Assembly (NCBI GenBank): GCA_903874055.1
Contig: CAIQQR010000079.1
Coordinates: forward strand, 1 to 64,000
Direction: 5' to 3'
From: an uncultured Bacteroidota bacterium
GTDB taxonomy: Bacteria > Bacteroidota > Bacteroidia > Chitinophagales > Chitinophagaceae
Length of the DNA: 64,000 nucleotides
This document shows, piece by piece, positions 10,467 through 19,858 of this stretch. The notes beneath the pieces are model-generated. The model was not told where the DNA came from and did no database searches. It saw nothing but the letters and a program-made list of their open reading frames with translations. Positions within the stretch are counted from its first letter, which is position 1. Each line of letters begins with the position of its first letter. Made by a program: the position numbers and the translations under genes.

Positions 10467-11804
10467 ATGGTTAAGAATTTGAAAATTGCAAAACTTAAAT
10501 TTCCGTTGATGCTATTGACGGTTTTATTAAGTTCATTATTGTTTTTTGCATTCGAGTCAAAAAGTGTTTTAAGAAATACAAAACTAAGAACTGATGCACA
10601 AATGGCATACATTCCTGGTGGTTCTTACTACATGGGAGCTAGTGATGAGCAAATTGACAATTCATTGATGAATCATAAAAAATTAGTTTCAGTTTCAAGC
10701 TTTTGGATGGACAAAACTGAAATCACCAATGAACAATACCGTCGCTTTGTGGGCTATGTAGCAGATTCATTAAAGTATTTAAACTATTATTTAAAGACTA
10801 CTAATATTCCTGATGAAGATACTTTGAAAGTAGATTGGGGAAAAGTGGCTACCATGAATAAGTTTATTGCAAACGCTAAAACTCAAAAGGATATTGAAGG
10901 TTTATTGTCTTCGAGATTAACTGAAGTGGTATTGCAACAACCTAACAGATTAAAAGGACACCCATTACAATTGGATCCTAATAAAATGATTTATAGTTAC
11001 ACTTTTGTGGATTTAAAAAAAGCTGCTGAATTATCAAATTCAAATAAAGGTTTGAAAAACGAAAAGCGTTTATTTAAAATTAAAAAAGAAGTAGCTATCT
11101 ATCCTGACTCTTTAGTATGGGGAAGAGATTTCTCCTATTCAGAAAATGATCCCTTAATGATTATGTATTTTTCACATAAATCATACAATGATTATCCAGT
11201 AGTAGGTGTGTCTTGGAAACAAGCAACTGCATTTTGTCACTGGAGAACAGAACATAGTGATTATTATCAGGGACGCCCGGGAAAGAAAGATTTATTAATT
11301 GATGGCGTATATCGTTTACCATCAGAAGCTGAATGGGAATATGCTGCAAGGGGAAATTCAAAAATTAATGCAATGTTCCCTTGGGGTGCTCCTTATGCCC
11401 GAACTAGAGAAGGTCGTTTAATGGCCAATTTTAAACCAGGTAGAGGTGATTATTTTGGAGGTGATACAAAAGTAGATGGTATTACTCCAGTTAAAGTGAA
11501 ATCTTATACCGAAAATGGATTTGGTTTATACGATATGGCTGGAAATGTTGCTGAGTGGACTAGTACAGTATATGATGAGGCAGGTGGTCCATCAGATTTT
11601 AATCCAAATTATCAATATGATGTAGATGATAAAGATGAGTTAAAAGAAAAAAGAGATCCACGTGCTAGAAAATCAATAAGAGGCGGATCTTGGAAAGACA
11701 ATGCATATAATTGTCAAGTGAGCACAAGAAATTTCGAGTATCAGTTTAATGCAAAATCATATATAGGATTCAGATGTGTATTGTACACAACTCCTAAATA
11801 TTAA
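10467..11804 (+). CDS. gldK: T9SS/gliding protein GldK (FGE-sulfatase fold)
   Basis: FGE-like domain, first gene of gldKLMN order; no lipobox Cys seen. Confidence 0.87.
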   Translation: MVKNLKIAKLKFPLMLLTVLLSSLLFFAFESKSVLRNTKLRTDAQMAYIPGGSYYMGASDEQIDNSLMNHKKLVSVSSFWMDKTEITNEQYRRFVGYVADSLKYLNYYLKTTNIPDEDTLKVDWGKVATMNKFIANAKTQKDIEGLLSSRLTEVVLQQPNRLKGHPLQLDPNKMIYSYTFVDLKKAAELSNSNKGLKNEKRLFKIKKEVAIYPDSLVWGRDFSYSENDPLMIMYFSHKSYNDYPVVGVSWKQATAFCHWRTEHSDYYQGRPGKKDLLIDGVYRLPSEAEWEYAARGNSKINAMFPWGAPYARTREGRLMANFKPGRGDYFGGDTKVDGITPVKVKSYTENGFGLYDMAGNVAEWTSTVYDEAGGPSDFNPNYQYDVDDKDELKEKRDPRARKSIRGGSWKDNAYNCQVSTRNFEYQFNAKSYIGFRCVLYTTPKY

Positions 11805-11885
11805 TCAGTAAATTATTGAACATTCAATTATAGTTCTCAAAGACAGATAAATCCAAAAACATTCATTAAAACATAAAAACAATTT

Positions 11886-12434
11886 ATGAGTCAAGTTAAC
11901 AAACCTGAAGTAAAAAAAGATTTCAAATATTGGGTAGACAAAGCGGTTTCAGTAGGAGCTGCTGTAGTAATTGTAGGTGCTTTATTCAAAATTTTGCACT
12001 GGCCATTTGCTAATACTTTTTTGATTGTTGGTATGTTTACGGAGGCTGCTATCTTTTTAGTATATGCTTATCTTCCTTCAGATCCTCAGGATCATTCACA
12101 TGATGGTGTTGGTACGGCTACTTTAGATAGTTCTGAGTTAATCAAAGCATTGAACGACGTTAAAACTTCAATTGAAAATACAAATACAAATATTGGTGCA
12201 ATAAGTGCTCAAACAGAAGGCTTGAAAAACTTAAATGCAAAATTTGAATCAATGGGTAAAACATTGGATGAATTAAATCATTTTTATGGCAGCGTTAAAA
12301 CTTTATCTGAATCAATGACAAGTTCAGTGGGTGACGCAGCGCGTACAAAAGATCAATTAAATGCATTGGCAAACAATTTAACAGAATTGAATGCAGTGTA
12401 TACTAATATGATTTCTGCGATCAAAGGAAAATAA
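11886..12434 (+). CDS. gldL: T9SS inner membrane motor protein GldL
   Basis: Two N-terminal TMs with Glu (GMFTEAAIF), position between gldK and gldM. Confidence 0.9.
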   Translation: MSQVNKPEVKKDFKYWVDKAVSVGAAVVIVGALFKILHWPFANTFLIVGMFTEAAIFLVYAYLPSDPQDHSHDGVGTATLDSSELIKALNDVKTSIENTNTNIGAISAQTEGLKNLNAKFESMGKTLDELNHFYGSVKTLSESMTSSVGDAARTKDQLNALANNLTELNAVYTNMISAIKGK

Positions 12435-12467
12435 TTTAATAGCAAATTCAAATAAAAATATTTTTAG

Positions 12468-14075
12468 ATGGCATTACCTAAAGAACCAAGGCAGAAAATG
12501 ATTAATATCATGTACTTGGTATTAACTGCTATACTTGCCCTAAATGTTTCGAGTGAAATTCTTAATGCATTTAAAACAATTGAGGATAGTTACGTAAGAT
12601 CAAATAAAGAATTATCAGATCGAAGTATAAAATTAGTATCAGATTTTGATGACGAAGGAATCAAAAAACAATTCCCTGAAAAAGTGGCTTACTGGAAACC
12701 CAAAGCAGTTCAAATTAAAGAATTGTCAGAAAAGTTAGCTGCTCAAATTGAGGATTTAAAAAATTCATTAAAGCAGGCTTCTAATTTAAAACCCGATGGT
12801 ACTTTTAATGATGAAGATTTAGAAGCTACTACAAGAATTTTAGCTCCTAATGAAAGTCATAGTAAAGAAAAGCAGGCTAAGGGGGAAGAACTTTATGCAT
12901 TGTTGGCTAAATACAAAACTGATTTAGCAAGCATTGATACCGCATTGGCAACACAAGTAAATAAATTGCCAATTAATTTAGAAATTCCTAAATTATACAA
13001 TAAGGATAATCAAACTATTGTTGATGGTATGAATACCCCACAAGAAAAGTGGTCTTATATTTATTTTCACATGACTCCAACAATTGCGGGTTTAGCTATC
13101 TTATCTAAATTCCAAAATGATGTAAGAAACAGTGAAGCTCAATTAATTGATTATTGTTATTCTCAAGTTACCTCTGTAAGAATGTCAACAACACTTGCTG
13201 CTATTGCAAACGCAAGTTCAACAATGGTAATGGCAGGAGACGAGTTAATCATTACAGCAGGATTAGGTGCTTACAATCAAGATACAAAACCAACCATCAC
13301 TATTGATGGTGCAAGTGTTCCTTTAAATGCAGATGGTCAAGGAGTTTATAAAACCATTGCATCAAGTGCAGGTGATTTTACAAAGCATGTAACGGTTAGT
13401 TATAAAGATCCTTCATCGGGTGAACAAAAATCAAAATCAACTGAGGTTAAGTATAAAGTGGGTATTCCAACAGGCTTAGCTTTCTCTGTGGATTCAACCA
13501 AAGTATTTTACAATGGAATACCTGATGGAAATCCAATTTCAATTTCTGGTGCTGTGGGTGGTGCCGGTGCTATTAAAGTAAGCGTTGTTGCAGGATCGGC
13601 TAAAATTGAACAAAAAGGCCCAGGCAGATATACTGTATTTCCTAATGCAGAAGGGGTGTTGGAATTAAATATTACTGATGGCAAGAATTCTAAAACCGAA
13701 AGAATTAGAGTTAAGGGATTACCTGAACCACAAGCAGCATACGTAATAGGAACTTTAACAAAACCAACATATTATGGTGGTGTAGTAAGTGCTAGCGAAT
13801 TTAAATTACAACAAGGACTTGCTACAAAAGTACCTGATGACTTTATTTTTAGCGGAATTAAATATAGAATCAAGTCTTTCAAAATGCAATTTTCTGGAAA
13901 AGGATTTGCAGGTATTGAAACAGTAAATATTAATAGCAATAGTTTCGCAGGTGCAGCTAGCTTAATGGCAAAATGTACTCAGGGTAGTCAGGTGTTAATT
14001 ACGGATATTATTGCGGAAGATGCTGCTAAAAAAGATCGTAGAATTAATAATACCATTTCATTTTTCCTAAAATAA
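12468..14075 (+). CDS. gldM: T9SS protein GldM
   Basis: MALPKEPRQKMINIMYLVLTAILALNVSSEIL N-terminus typical of GldM/PorM. Confidence 0.95.
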   Translation: MALPKEPRQKMINIMYLVLTAILALNVSSEILNAFKTIEDSYVRSNKELSDRSIKLVSDFDDEGIKKQFPEKVAYWKPKAVQIKELSEKLAAQIEDLKNSLKQASNLKPDGTFNDEDLEATTRILAPNESHSKEKQAKGEELYALLAKYKTDLASIDTALATQVNKLPINLEIPKLYNKDNQTIVDGMNTPQEKWSYIYFHMTPTIAGLAILSKFQNDVRNSEAQLIDYCYSQVTSVRMSTTLAAIANASSTMVMAGDELIITAGLGAYNQDTKPTITIDGASVPLNADGQGVYKTIASSAGDFTKHVTVSYKDPSSGEQKSKSTEVKYKVGIPTGLAFSVDSTKVFYNGIPDGNPISISGAVGGAGAIKVSVVAGSAKIEQKGPGRYTVFPNAEGVLELNITDGKNSKTERIRVKGLPEPQAAYVIGTLTKPTYYGGVVSASEFKLQQGLATKVPDDFIFSGIKYRIKSFKMQFSGKGFAGIETVNINSNSFAGAASLMAKCTQGSQVLITDIIAEDAAKKDRRINNTISFFLK

Positions 14076-14106
14076 GTTGAAGGTCGATTTTAAATACTAA
14101 AAGTAT

Positions 14107-15099
14107 ATGAAAACAAGTAAACATTTTAATATTGTCAAGTTTGTAGGTTTAATCTCAATGAGTTTAATTTCGTGCATTCAATTAATAGCGCAAACTCCTG
14201 CAAAGAAAACTTCCTATCAGTTTGGGAATATTAAAACAAAACCTGTAACTATTTATGAGGAAGTGAATGGTTTTTTTACAGATTCTGCTATACAAGAAAC
14301 TATTAGCGACACTTCATTAGAAAAAAAGATTAACGCCACGAATCATCAGACTCCTATAATTAGAAAAGAGGACGTTCAGTTTTACGAAACTATTTGGGAG
14401 GATATTGATGGTAGAGAAAAGAAAAATAGATTGTTATTGTATGAGCAAAATGCTGCTGCAACAAATGATCGTTTCATTGCAATTTTAATTAATGCATTGG
14501 TGAATGACTCAGCGAATGTCAAGGCCTACTCTGATGATTTATTTACTACGAATAAATCTTTAGCAGATATTGAAACATTATTCAATGGCCCAATGCGACC
14601 AGTAACCGTAACAAGATTAGACGGCACTACTTATGATACATTGCAACCTGATGGGTCAAAAGCGCTTGCTACAGATTCTATTTATGCATTCAGAATTAAG
14701 TCACAATATATTTACGATAGCAAAAGTAGTAGAATGTATTATAGAATTATAGGTATCGCACCTTTGGCTAAAATACCTGGTGATTCTTCGGTAAATTCAG
14801 ACGGCAGTAAAGCTGGCAAAGAAATGGCTCCATTGTTTTGGGTTTCTTATCCAAAAATTAGAGCAGACTTAAAATCAATCCCTATTTATAATCCAAAAAA
14901 TAGCACTGACATTGTTGATTGGGCTAAGATATTAGAATATAAATACTTTGACGGTCATATCGTTAAAACTTCTTACGAGAATTTCAAGGATCAATCAATG
15001 AGTGATATCTATAAAAAGGATCCAAGAAAAAGATTGGAGTTGGCTGAAAAAACAATGATGCGTATTGATAATTTTGAACAAGATCGTTGGGTGTATTAA
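14107..15099 (+). CDS. gldN: T9SS protein GldN
   Basis: Signal peptide, GldN-like motif (WEDIDGREKKN, MYYRIIGIAPL), follows gldM. Confidence 0.92.
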   Translation: MKTSKHFNIVKFVGLISMSLISCIQLIAQTPAKKTSYQFGNIKTKPVTIYEEVNGFFTDSAIQETISDTSLEKKINATNHQTPIIRKEDVQFYETIWEDIDGREKKNRLLLYEQNAAATNDRFIAILINALVNDSANVKAYSDDLFTTNKSLADIETLFNGPMRPVTVTRLDGTTYDTLQPDGSKALATDSIYAFRIKSQYIYDSKSSRMYYRIIGIAPLAKIPGDSSVNSDGSKAGKEMAPLFWVSYPKIRADLKSIPIYNPKNSTDIVDWAKILEYKYFDGHIVKTSYENFKDQSMSDIYKKDPRKRLELAEKTMMRIDNFEQDRWVY

Positions 15100-15114
15100 T
15101 ACCTGACACATTTA

Positions 15115-16920
15115 TCATAAATTATTTCCTAAGGCCGCTAATAAAATAGCGGTCTTTTTTTCGCCTATCAATTTTACTAGTATTGGTTGTTTTGCCTCCT
15201 TAATTTTTTGCACCGATTTAAAGTGCAATAACAAAATCTCTTTTGTCTTTGGGCCAATGCCTTCAATATGGTCAAGTCCGGAATCCAATGCCCCTTTTGA
15301 TCTCTTACTTCTATGAAATTGGATACCAAAACGATGTACTTCGTCTCTGATATTTCTAATAAGTTTATGTGCTTCACTATGCCAATCTAATATGACCGAC
15401 TTACTATCGCCAGGGAAAAACAATTCTTCAATGTTTTTGGCAAGGCCAACTGTTGTCACTTTGTCTTGTATCCCAAGCTCGGTTAAAGCCTCTAAAGCAG
15501 CATTTAATTGTCCTTTTCCACCATCAATGATGATAAGCTGAGGCAAAGGCATTTTCTTTTCTATCACCGATTTATAGCGCCTTCCAACCGACTCTTTCAT
15601 ACTGGCAAAGTCATTGATTCCGACAACTGTTTTGATATTAAATTTTCGATAGTCCGACTTACTTGGCACTCCGTTTTTAAAACATACCATTGCAGATACT
15701 GGGTAGGCGCCCTGGAAATTTGAGTTATCAAAACATTCAATATGGGTAGGCGTTTTTTGTAAATGCAAAACATCTTTCATTTCTTCAAGTATCTCATTGT
15801 ACTTTGGATCCTCCACACTTACTAAAGCTTGCTTATGTTTCCAATCTCTTAATGCATAATCCGCATTCTTTTGTGAAAGGGCAAGTAATTGTTCCTTATC
15901 GCCAGCTTGAGGAATGGTATACTTTACATCGAATACTTTTTCGGTTAATTCAAATGGGATGATAATTTCCTTTGCTCTACTATTTAAATTGGTTCTAAAA
16001 TAATGAATTGCAAAACTTAAAATGGTTTCAATATTTTCTTCAATGGGAACGGTAAGTGGCAAAATATGAGTTTGAATAATTCTACCGTTCTCGATCATTA
16101 AGTAGCTAACATAAGCCTGGTCAGCATCATGGGAAATTGTAAATACATCCATGGCGTGAAGCTGCTTGATATAAATTGCCGATTTTGTTTGGTAATTTTC
16201 AAGTTCTTCTATTTTCTTTTTAGTAATTGCAGCTCTTTCAAATGACATATTTTTGGCCTGCTCCAGCATTGTAGTTTTTAAATTGGCAATTACAGGTTTT
16301 ATATTTCCTTTTAATAAATGTTGAACCTGCTCAATAGATTCATTATATTCAGCAAGTGTTTGAAAGCCTTGGCAAGGCCCCAGGCAATTACCTAAATGAT
16401 ATTCTAAACATACTTTAAATTTTCCTTGCTCAATATTTTTCGGCGTTAATGGAAGGGTGCAGGTTCTTAAAGGAATCGTATGTTTTATATGATCAATTAA
16501 TTCCCTCACTGCTAAAACATTGGTAAAAGGACCTATATAAGTGCTTCCATCATTTATCTTTCTTCTTGTTAAAAATACCCTTGGGAAATGCTCTTTTTTA
16601 ATAATAATATAAGGGTATGTTTTATCATCCTTTAGATTGATATTGTATTTAGGCTGATAATTTTTAATTAATTCATTTTCAAGGATAAATGCATCATGCT
16701 CTGAATTCACAATGGTAAATTGTATATCCTTAATTTTTTGCACCAACTCAATGGTTTTAAGGGTATGTCCATTATTGGATAAAAAGTAAGAGCTCACTCT
16801 TTTTCTTATGTTCTTTGCCTTGCCTACATACAATAAATGCCCATTTTCATCAAAATATTGATAAATCCCTGGCTCCTGTGGCAGGCTTGCTTGTATTTCC
16901 TTAAATAACTCTTTTTCCAT
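15115..16920 (-). CDS. uvrC: Excinuclease ABC subunit C
   Basis: GIY-YIG N-terminus (PGIYQYFDENGHLLYVGKAKNIRKRV), UvrC homology region, HhH C-terminus; start at MEKELFKEI. Confidence 0.95.
   Translation of the reverse strand: MEKELFKEIQASLPQEPGIYQYFDENGHLLYVGKAKNIRKRVSSYFLSNNGHTLKTIELVQKIKDIQFTIVNSEHDAFILENELIKNYQPKYNINLKDDKTYPYIIIKKEHFPRVFLTRRKINDGSTYIGPFTNVLAVRELIDHIKHTIPLRTCTLPLTPKNIEQGKFKVCLEYHLGNCLGPCQGFQTLAEYNESIEQVQHLLKGNIKPVIANLKTTMLEQAKNMSFERAAITKKKIEELENYQTKSAIYIKQLHAMDVFTISHDADQAYVSYLMIENGRIIQTHILPLTVPIEENIETILSFAIHYFRTNLNSRAKEIIIPFELTEKVFDVKYTIPQAGDKEQLLALSQKNADYALRDWKHKQALVSVEDPKYNEILEEMKDVLHLQKTPTHIECFDNSNFQGAYPVSAMVCFKNGVPSKSDYRKFNIKTVVGINDFASMKESVGRRYKSVIEKKMPLPQLIIIDGGKGQLNAALEALTELGIQDKVTTVGLAKNIEELFFPGDSKSVILDWHSEAHKLIRNIRDEVHRFGIQFHRSKRSKGALDSGLDHIEGIGPKTKEILLLHFKSVQKIKEAKQPILVKLIGEKKTAILLAALGNNL
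15133..15161 (+). terminator. Intrinsic terminator of gldKLMN located inside the 3' coding end of uvrC
   Basis: GGCCGCTA-ataaaa-TAGCGGTC-TTTTTTT. Confidence 0.75.
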
Positions 16921-16936
16921 GATCGCACCGAAAGCA

Positions 16937-16957
16937 CAAAAATACTTTATATTTTTG
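16937..16957. promoter_or_regulatory. Divergent -7 boxes CAAAAATA-cttta-TATTTTTG (uvrC / DUF2721)
   Basis: Two TAnnTTTG boxes in opposite orientation, 5 bp apart. Confidence 0.55.
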
Positions 16958-16961
16958 TGGT

Positions 16962-17405
16962 ATGGAATTAACTGTAAATATACCTGCGCTACTTTTTCCA
17001 GCAATTAGTTTAATTATGCTGGCCTATACCAACCGTTTTTTGGCCTTATCAAGCAGGGTGAGGGTGTTGCATGATAAATACCATGCTCAGGAACAAAGGC
17101 ACCTGATATTTACCCAAATTAAGAATTTAAAGTACCGACTTAAACTGATAAGGAACATGCAAACCTATGGCGTAGCTTCATTGCTATTTTCCATAGTGTC
17201 CATGTTTTTCATTTATATCCAATACCAACGCGTAGCTCAATTTATTTTTGCGGTGAGTTTGATTTCGTTTTCTTGGTCTATAATACTGTCTCTACTTGAG
17301 ATTAGATTAAGCACCAAGGCAATTGAAATTGAATTAAGCGACATTGAAGGACTTGAGGATCCTTCGGTAATGGAATACTTGAAAAAGAAGTTCGAACGCG
17401 AATAG
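16962..17405 (+). CDS. DUF2721 family membrane protein
   Basis: Three TM segments, DUF2721-like N-terminus. Confidence 0.7.
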   Translation: MELTVNIPALLFPAISLIMLAYTNRFLALSSRVRVLHDKYHAQEQRHLIFTQIKNLKYRLKLIRNMQTYGVASLLFSIVSMFFIYIQYQRVAQFIFAVSLISFSWSIILSLLEIRLSTKAIEIELSDIEGLEDPSVMEYLKKKFERE

Positions 17406-17442
17406 GTAAAACATAAATCATTTCAAACCTAGATAGTTCAAT

Positions 17443-19212
17443 CTAATTATTAGACTTTCTTTCTCCAATTTGTTGTCTCCACATTGCATAATATAAACCT
17501 TTCTCTGTAAGTAAAGAATCGTGGTTACCCTGTTCAATTATCTTTCCTTTCTCTAATACATAAATACGCGTTGCATGAATGATGGTGCTCAAACGGTGGG
17601 CAATCATAATAGTAATTTGCTCACGTTCTGCAGATAATTCGCGAATGGTATCTGTAATAGATTCCTCTGTTAAACTATCCAGGCTTGAAGTGGCTTCGTC
17701 AAATATTAATAAATGAGGATGTCTTAATAAAGCGCGTGCAATAGAAAGTCTTTGTTTTTCACCTCCACTTAATTTTAATCCACCTTCCCCAATCACAGTA
17801 GATAATCCGTTTCCGCCTTTATCTAAAATATTGGTGCAACTTGATTTTTGCAAGGCTACAAGCATTTCTTCCTCAGTTGCATTTGGTGCAACGAATGCTA
17901 AATTTTCTTTAATGGTGCCGGCAAATAATTGGGTATCCTGTGTAACAAAACTAATTTGATTTCTTAGTTCGTTCATATCAATTTGCTTGCTGTTAACTCC
18001 ATTGATTAATATTTGACCTTCCTGTGTTTGGTACAAGCCAACAATTAGTTTTACCAATGTGCTTTTGCCAGCGCCAGATGGCCCCACAAAGGCAATCGTT
18101 TCGCCTTTTTTCACTTCAAAGCTAATGTCATCCATCGCTTTAAAGTTGGCAGTTTGGTGTTGAAAACCAACATGTTCAAATGCTAAATGTTCAATATTTC
18201 CTATAGGCACTGCTTCGGCAGGATTAATTTCAATTTCTTTTTTCATCAAAGCATCGAAATTATTTAAGGAAGCTTCGGTTTCACGATAGCTCATGATAAT
18301 ACTTCCAATTTCTTGTAATGGGCCAAAAATGAAAAAGCTATAAAACTGTAATGATATCAATTGTCCTACAGATAAGATCTCTTTAAAAATTAACCACATT
18401 AAAGTAAAAGTGATCACTTGTCTTAAAAAGTTAACCATCGTGCCTTGGATAAAACTTAAGGAACGAATATTTTTTACCTTCTTTAATTCAAGCGCTAATA
18501 TTTTGTAAGTATTATTATTTAATCGAGCCACTTCCTGATTGGTTAAGCCTAAACTTTTTACCAATTCAATATTACGCAAGCTCTCGGTAGTGGTGCCGGC
18601 AAGTGTTGTAGTTTCTTTTACAATATTCTTTTGAATGGACTTTATTCTTTTACTTAATAAATTGGTTACATAAGCAATAGTGCCAGCCCCTAAAATGTAA
18701 ATAGGCATGATTGACCAATGCAGCTTAGTTGCATAAATGGAAATAAAAACAATGCTTACAATAATACCAAATACCACATTAATCACATAGCTAATGAACT
18801 TTTCACAATCTGCTCTAGCTTTTGTCAAAATTGATAATGTTTCGCCGCTTCTTTGATCTTCAAATGCTTGATACGGCAATTGCATGGAGTGTTTTAATCC
18901 ATCGGTAAATAGGGAAGCCCCAAATTTTTGTATAATTACATTTACAGTATAATCCTGAAATGCTTTTGCAATTCTACTTACCATAGCGGTGCCTACTAAT
19001 AATCCTAATATCTTTCCTATTCCTTTTAAGAATTCCGGTTGGGTTCTTATGTTACCCATTGCGTCTTTAAATGGGGTTTTTGCAAATTCATCAATCAACC
19101 TTCCAAACAACATGGGGTCAAACATGGAAAAGGTTTGATTAATAGCAGCTAGTATAAAACCAATGATTACTAGTTTTCTAAAAGGGCGTAAATATTGAAA
19201 TAATATCTTCAT
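17443..19212 (-). CDS. ABC exporter, fused permease/ATPase
   Basis: TMD plus Walker A GPSGAGKST, signature LSGGEKQRLSIARALL. Confidence 0.93.
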   Translation of the reverse strand: MKILFQYLRPFRKLVIIGFILAAINQTFSMFDPMLFGRLIDEFAKTPFKDAMGNIRTQPEFLKGIGKILGLLVGTAMVSRIAKAFQDYTVNVIIQKFGASLFTDGLKHSMQLPYQAFEDQRSGETLSILTKARADCEKFISYVINVVFGIIVSIVFISIYATKLHWSIMPIYILGAGTIAYVTNLLSKRIKSIQKNIVKETTTLAGTTTESLRNIELVKSLGLTNQEVARLNNNTYKILALELKKVKNIRSLSFIQGTMVNFLRQVITFTLMWLIFKEILSVGQLISLQFYSFFIFGPLQEIGSIIMSYRETEASLNNFDALMKKEIEINPAEAVPIGNIEHLAFEHVGFQHQTANFKAMDDISFEVKKGETIAFVGPSGAGKSTLVKLIVGLYQTQEGQILINGVNSKQIDMNELRNQISFVTQDTQLFAGTIKENLAFVAPNATEEEMLVALQKSSCTNILDKGGNGLSTVIGEGGLKLSGGEKQRLSIARALLRHPHLLIFDEATSSLDSLTEESITDTIRELSAEREQITIMIAHRLSTIIHATRIYVLEKGKIIEQGNHDSLLTEKGLYYAMWRQQIGERKSNN

Positions 19213-19214
19213 AA

Positions 19215-19853
19215 TTATGATTTTTGTTCGTCGGCGTACAATTGGTTGTATTGGTCAATACAGGCAACTACTTCTTCGACGCCTGCCTTTTTTTCGGCAC
19301 TTGTTACGAATCCTTGTGGTAAAAAGGGTAGATGTTGTTTTAAGATATCAAACATAGCAGCTACATTTCTTGCAACTACTGCAGGTTTTTCCTTGTCTGA
19401 TTTTGTAAAAATGAGGGTGTATGGAATTTCCCATTTCACCATTTGTTCAATAAATTCTAAATCAATTTTTTGAGGAGTATGTCTACTATCAATCAAAACA
19501 AATACTCTATTTAAATTAGGACGTTTTCTTAAATAGTTTTCAATCATCTGCTCCCATCTTCTTCGACTACTTTGTGAAACTTTAGCAAAGCCATAGCCTG
19601 GTAAATCCACAATATACCATTTGTCCCAAGGCCCTTTTGCATTAGAGCTCATGATTTCAAAATGATTAATAAGTTGGGTCTTGCCCGGTGTTCCTGATGT
19701 TTTTGCTAAATTCTTTTGATTGCATATGGCATTAATAATGGAGGACTTGCCCACATTGCTTCTGCCAATAAATGCGTATTCGGGTTGCTCTAATTTTGGG
19801 CACTGTTCAAAGCCAGGGCTAGAAATTAAATAAGTTGCTTTGTTAATTTTCAT
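19215..19853 (-). CDS. engB: Ribosome biogenesis GTP-binding protein YihA/YsxC (EngB)
   Basis: GRSNVGKSSIINAI, TPGKTQLINHF, DLPGYGFAKV. Confidence 0.95.
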   Translation of the reverse strand: MKINKATYLISSPGFEQCPKLEQPEYAFIGRSNVGKSSIINAICNQKNLAKTSGTPGKTQLINHFEIMSSNAKGPWDKWYIVDLPGYGFAKVSQSSRRRWEQMIENYLRKRPNLNRVFVLIDSRHTPQKIDLEFIEQMVKWEIPYTLIFTKSDKEKPAVVARNVAAMFDILKQHLPFLPQGFVTSAEKKAGVEEVVACIDQYNQLYADEQKS

Positions 19854-19858
19854 GGTTA

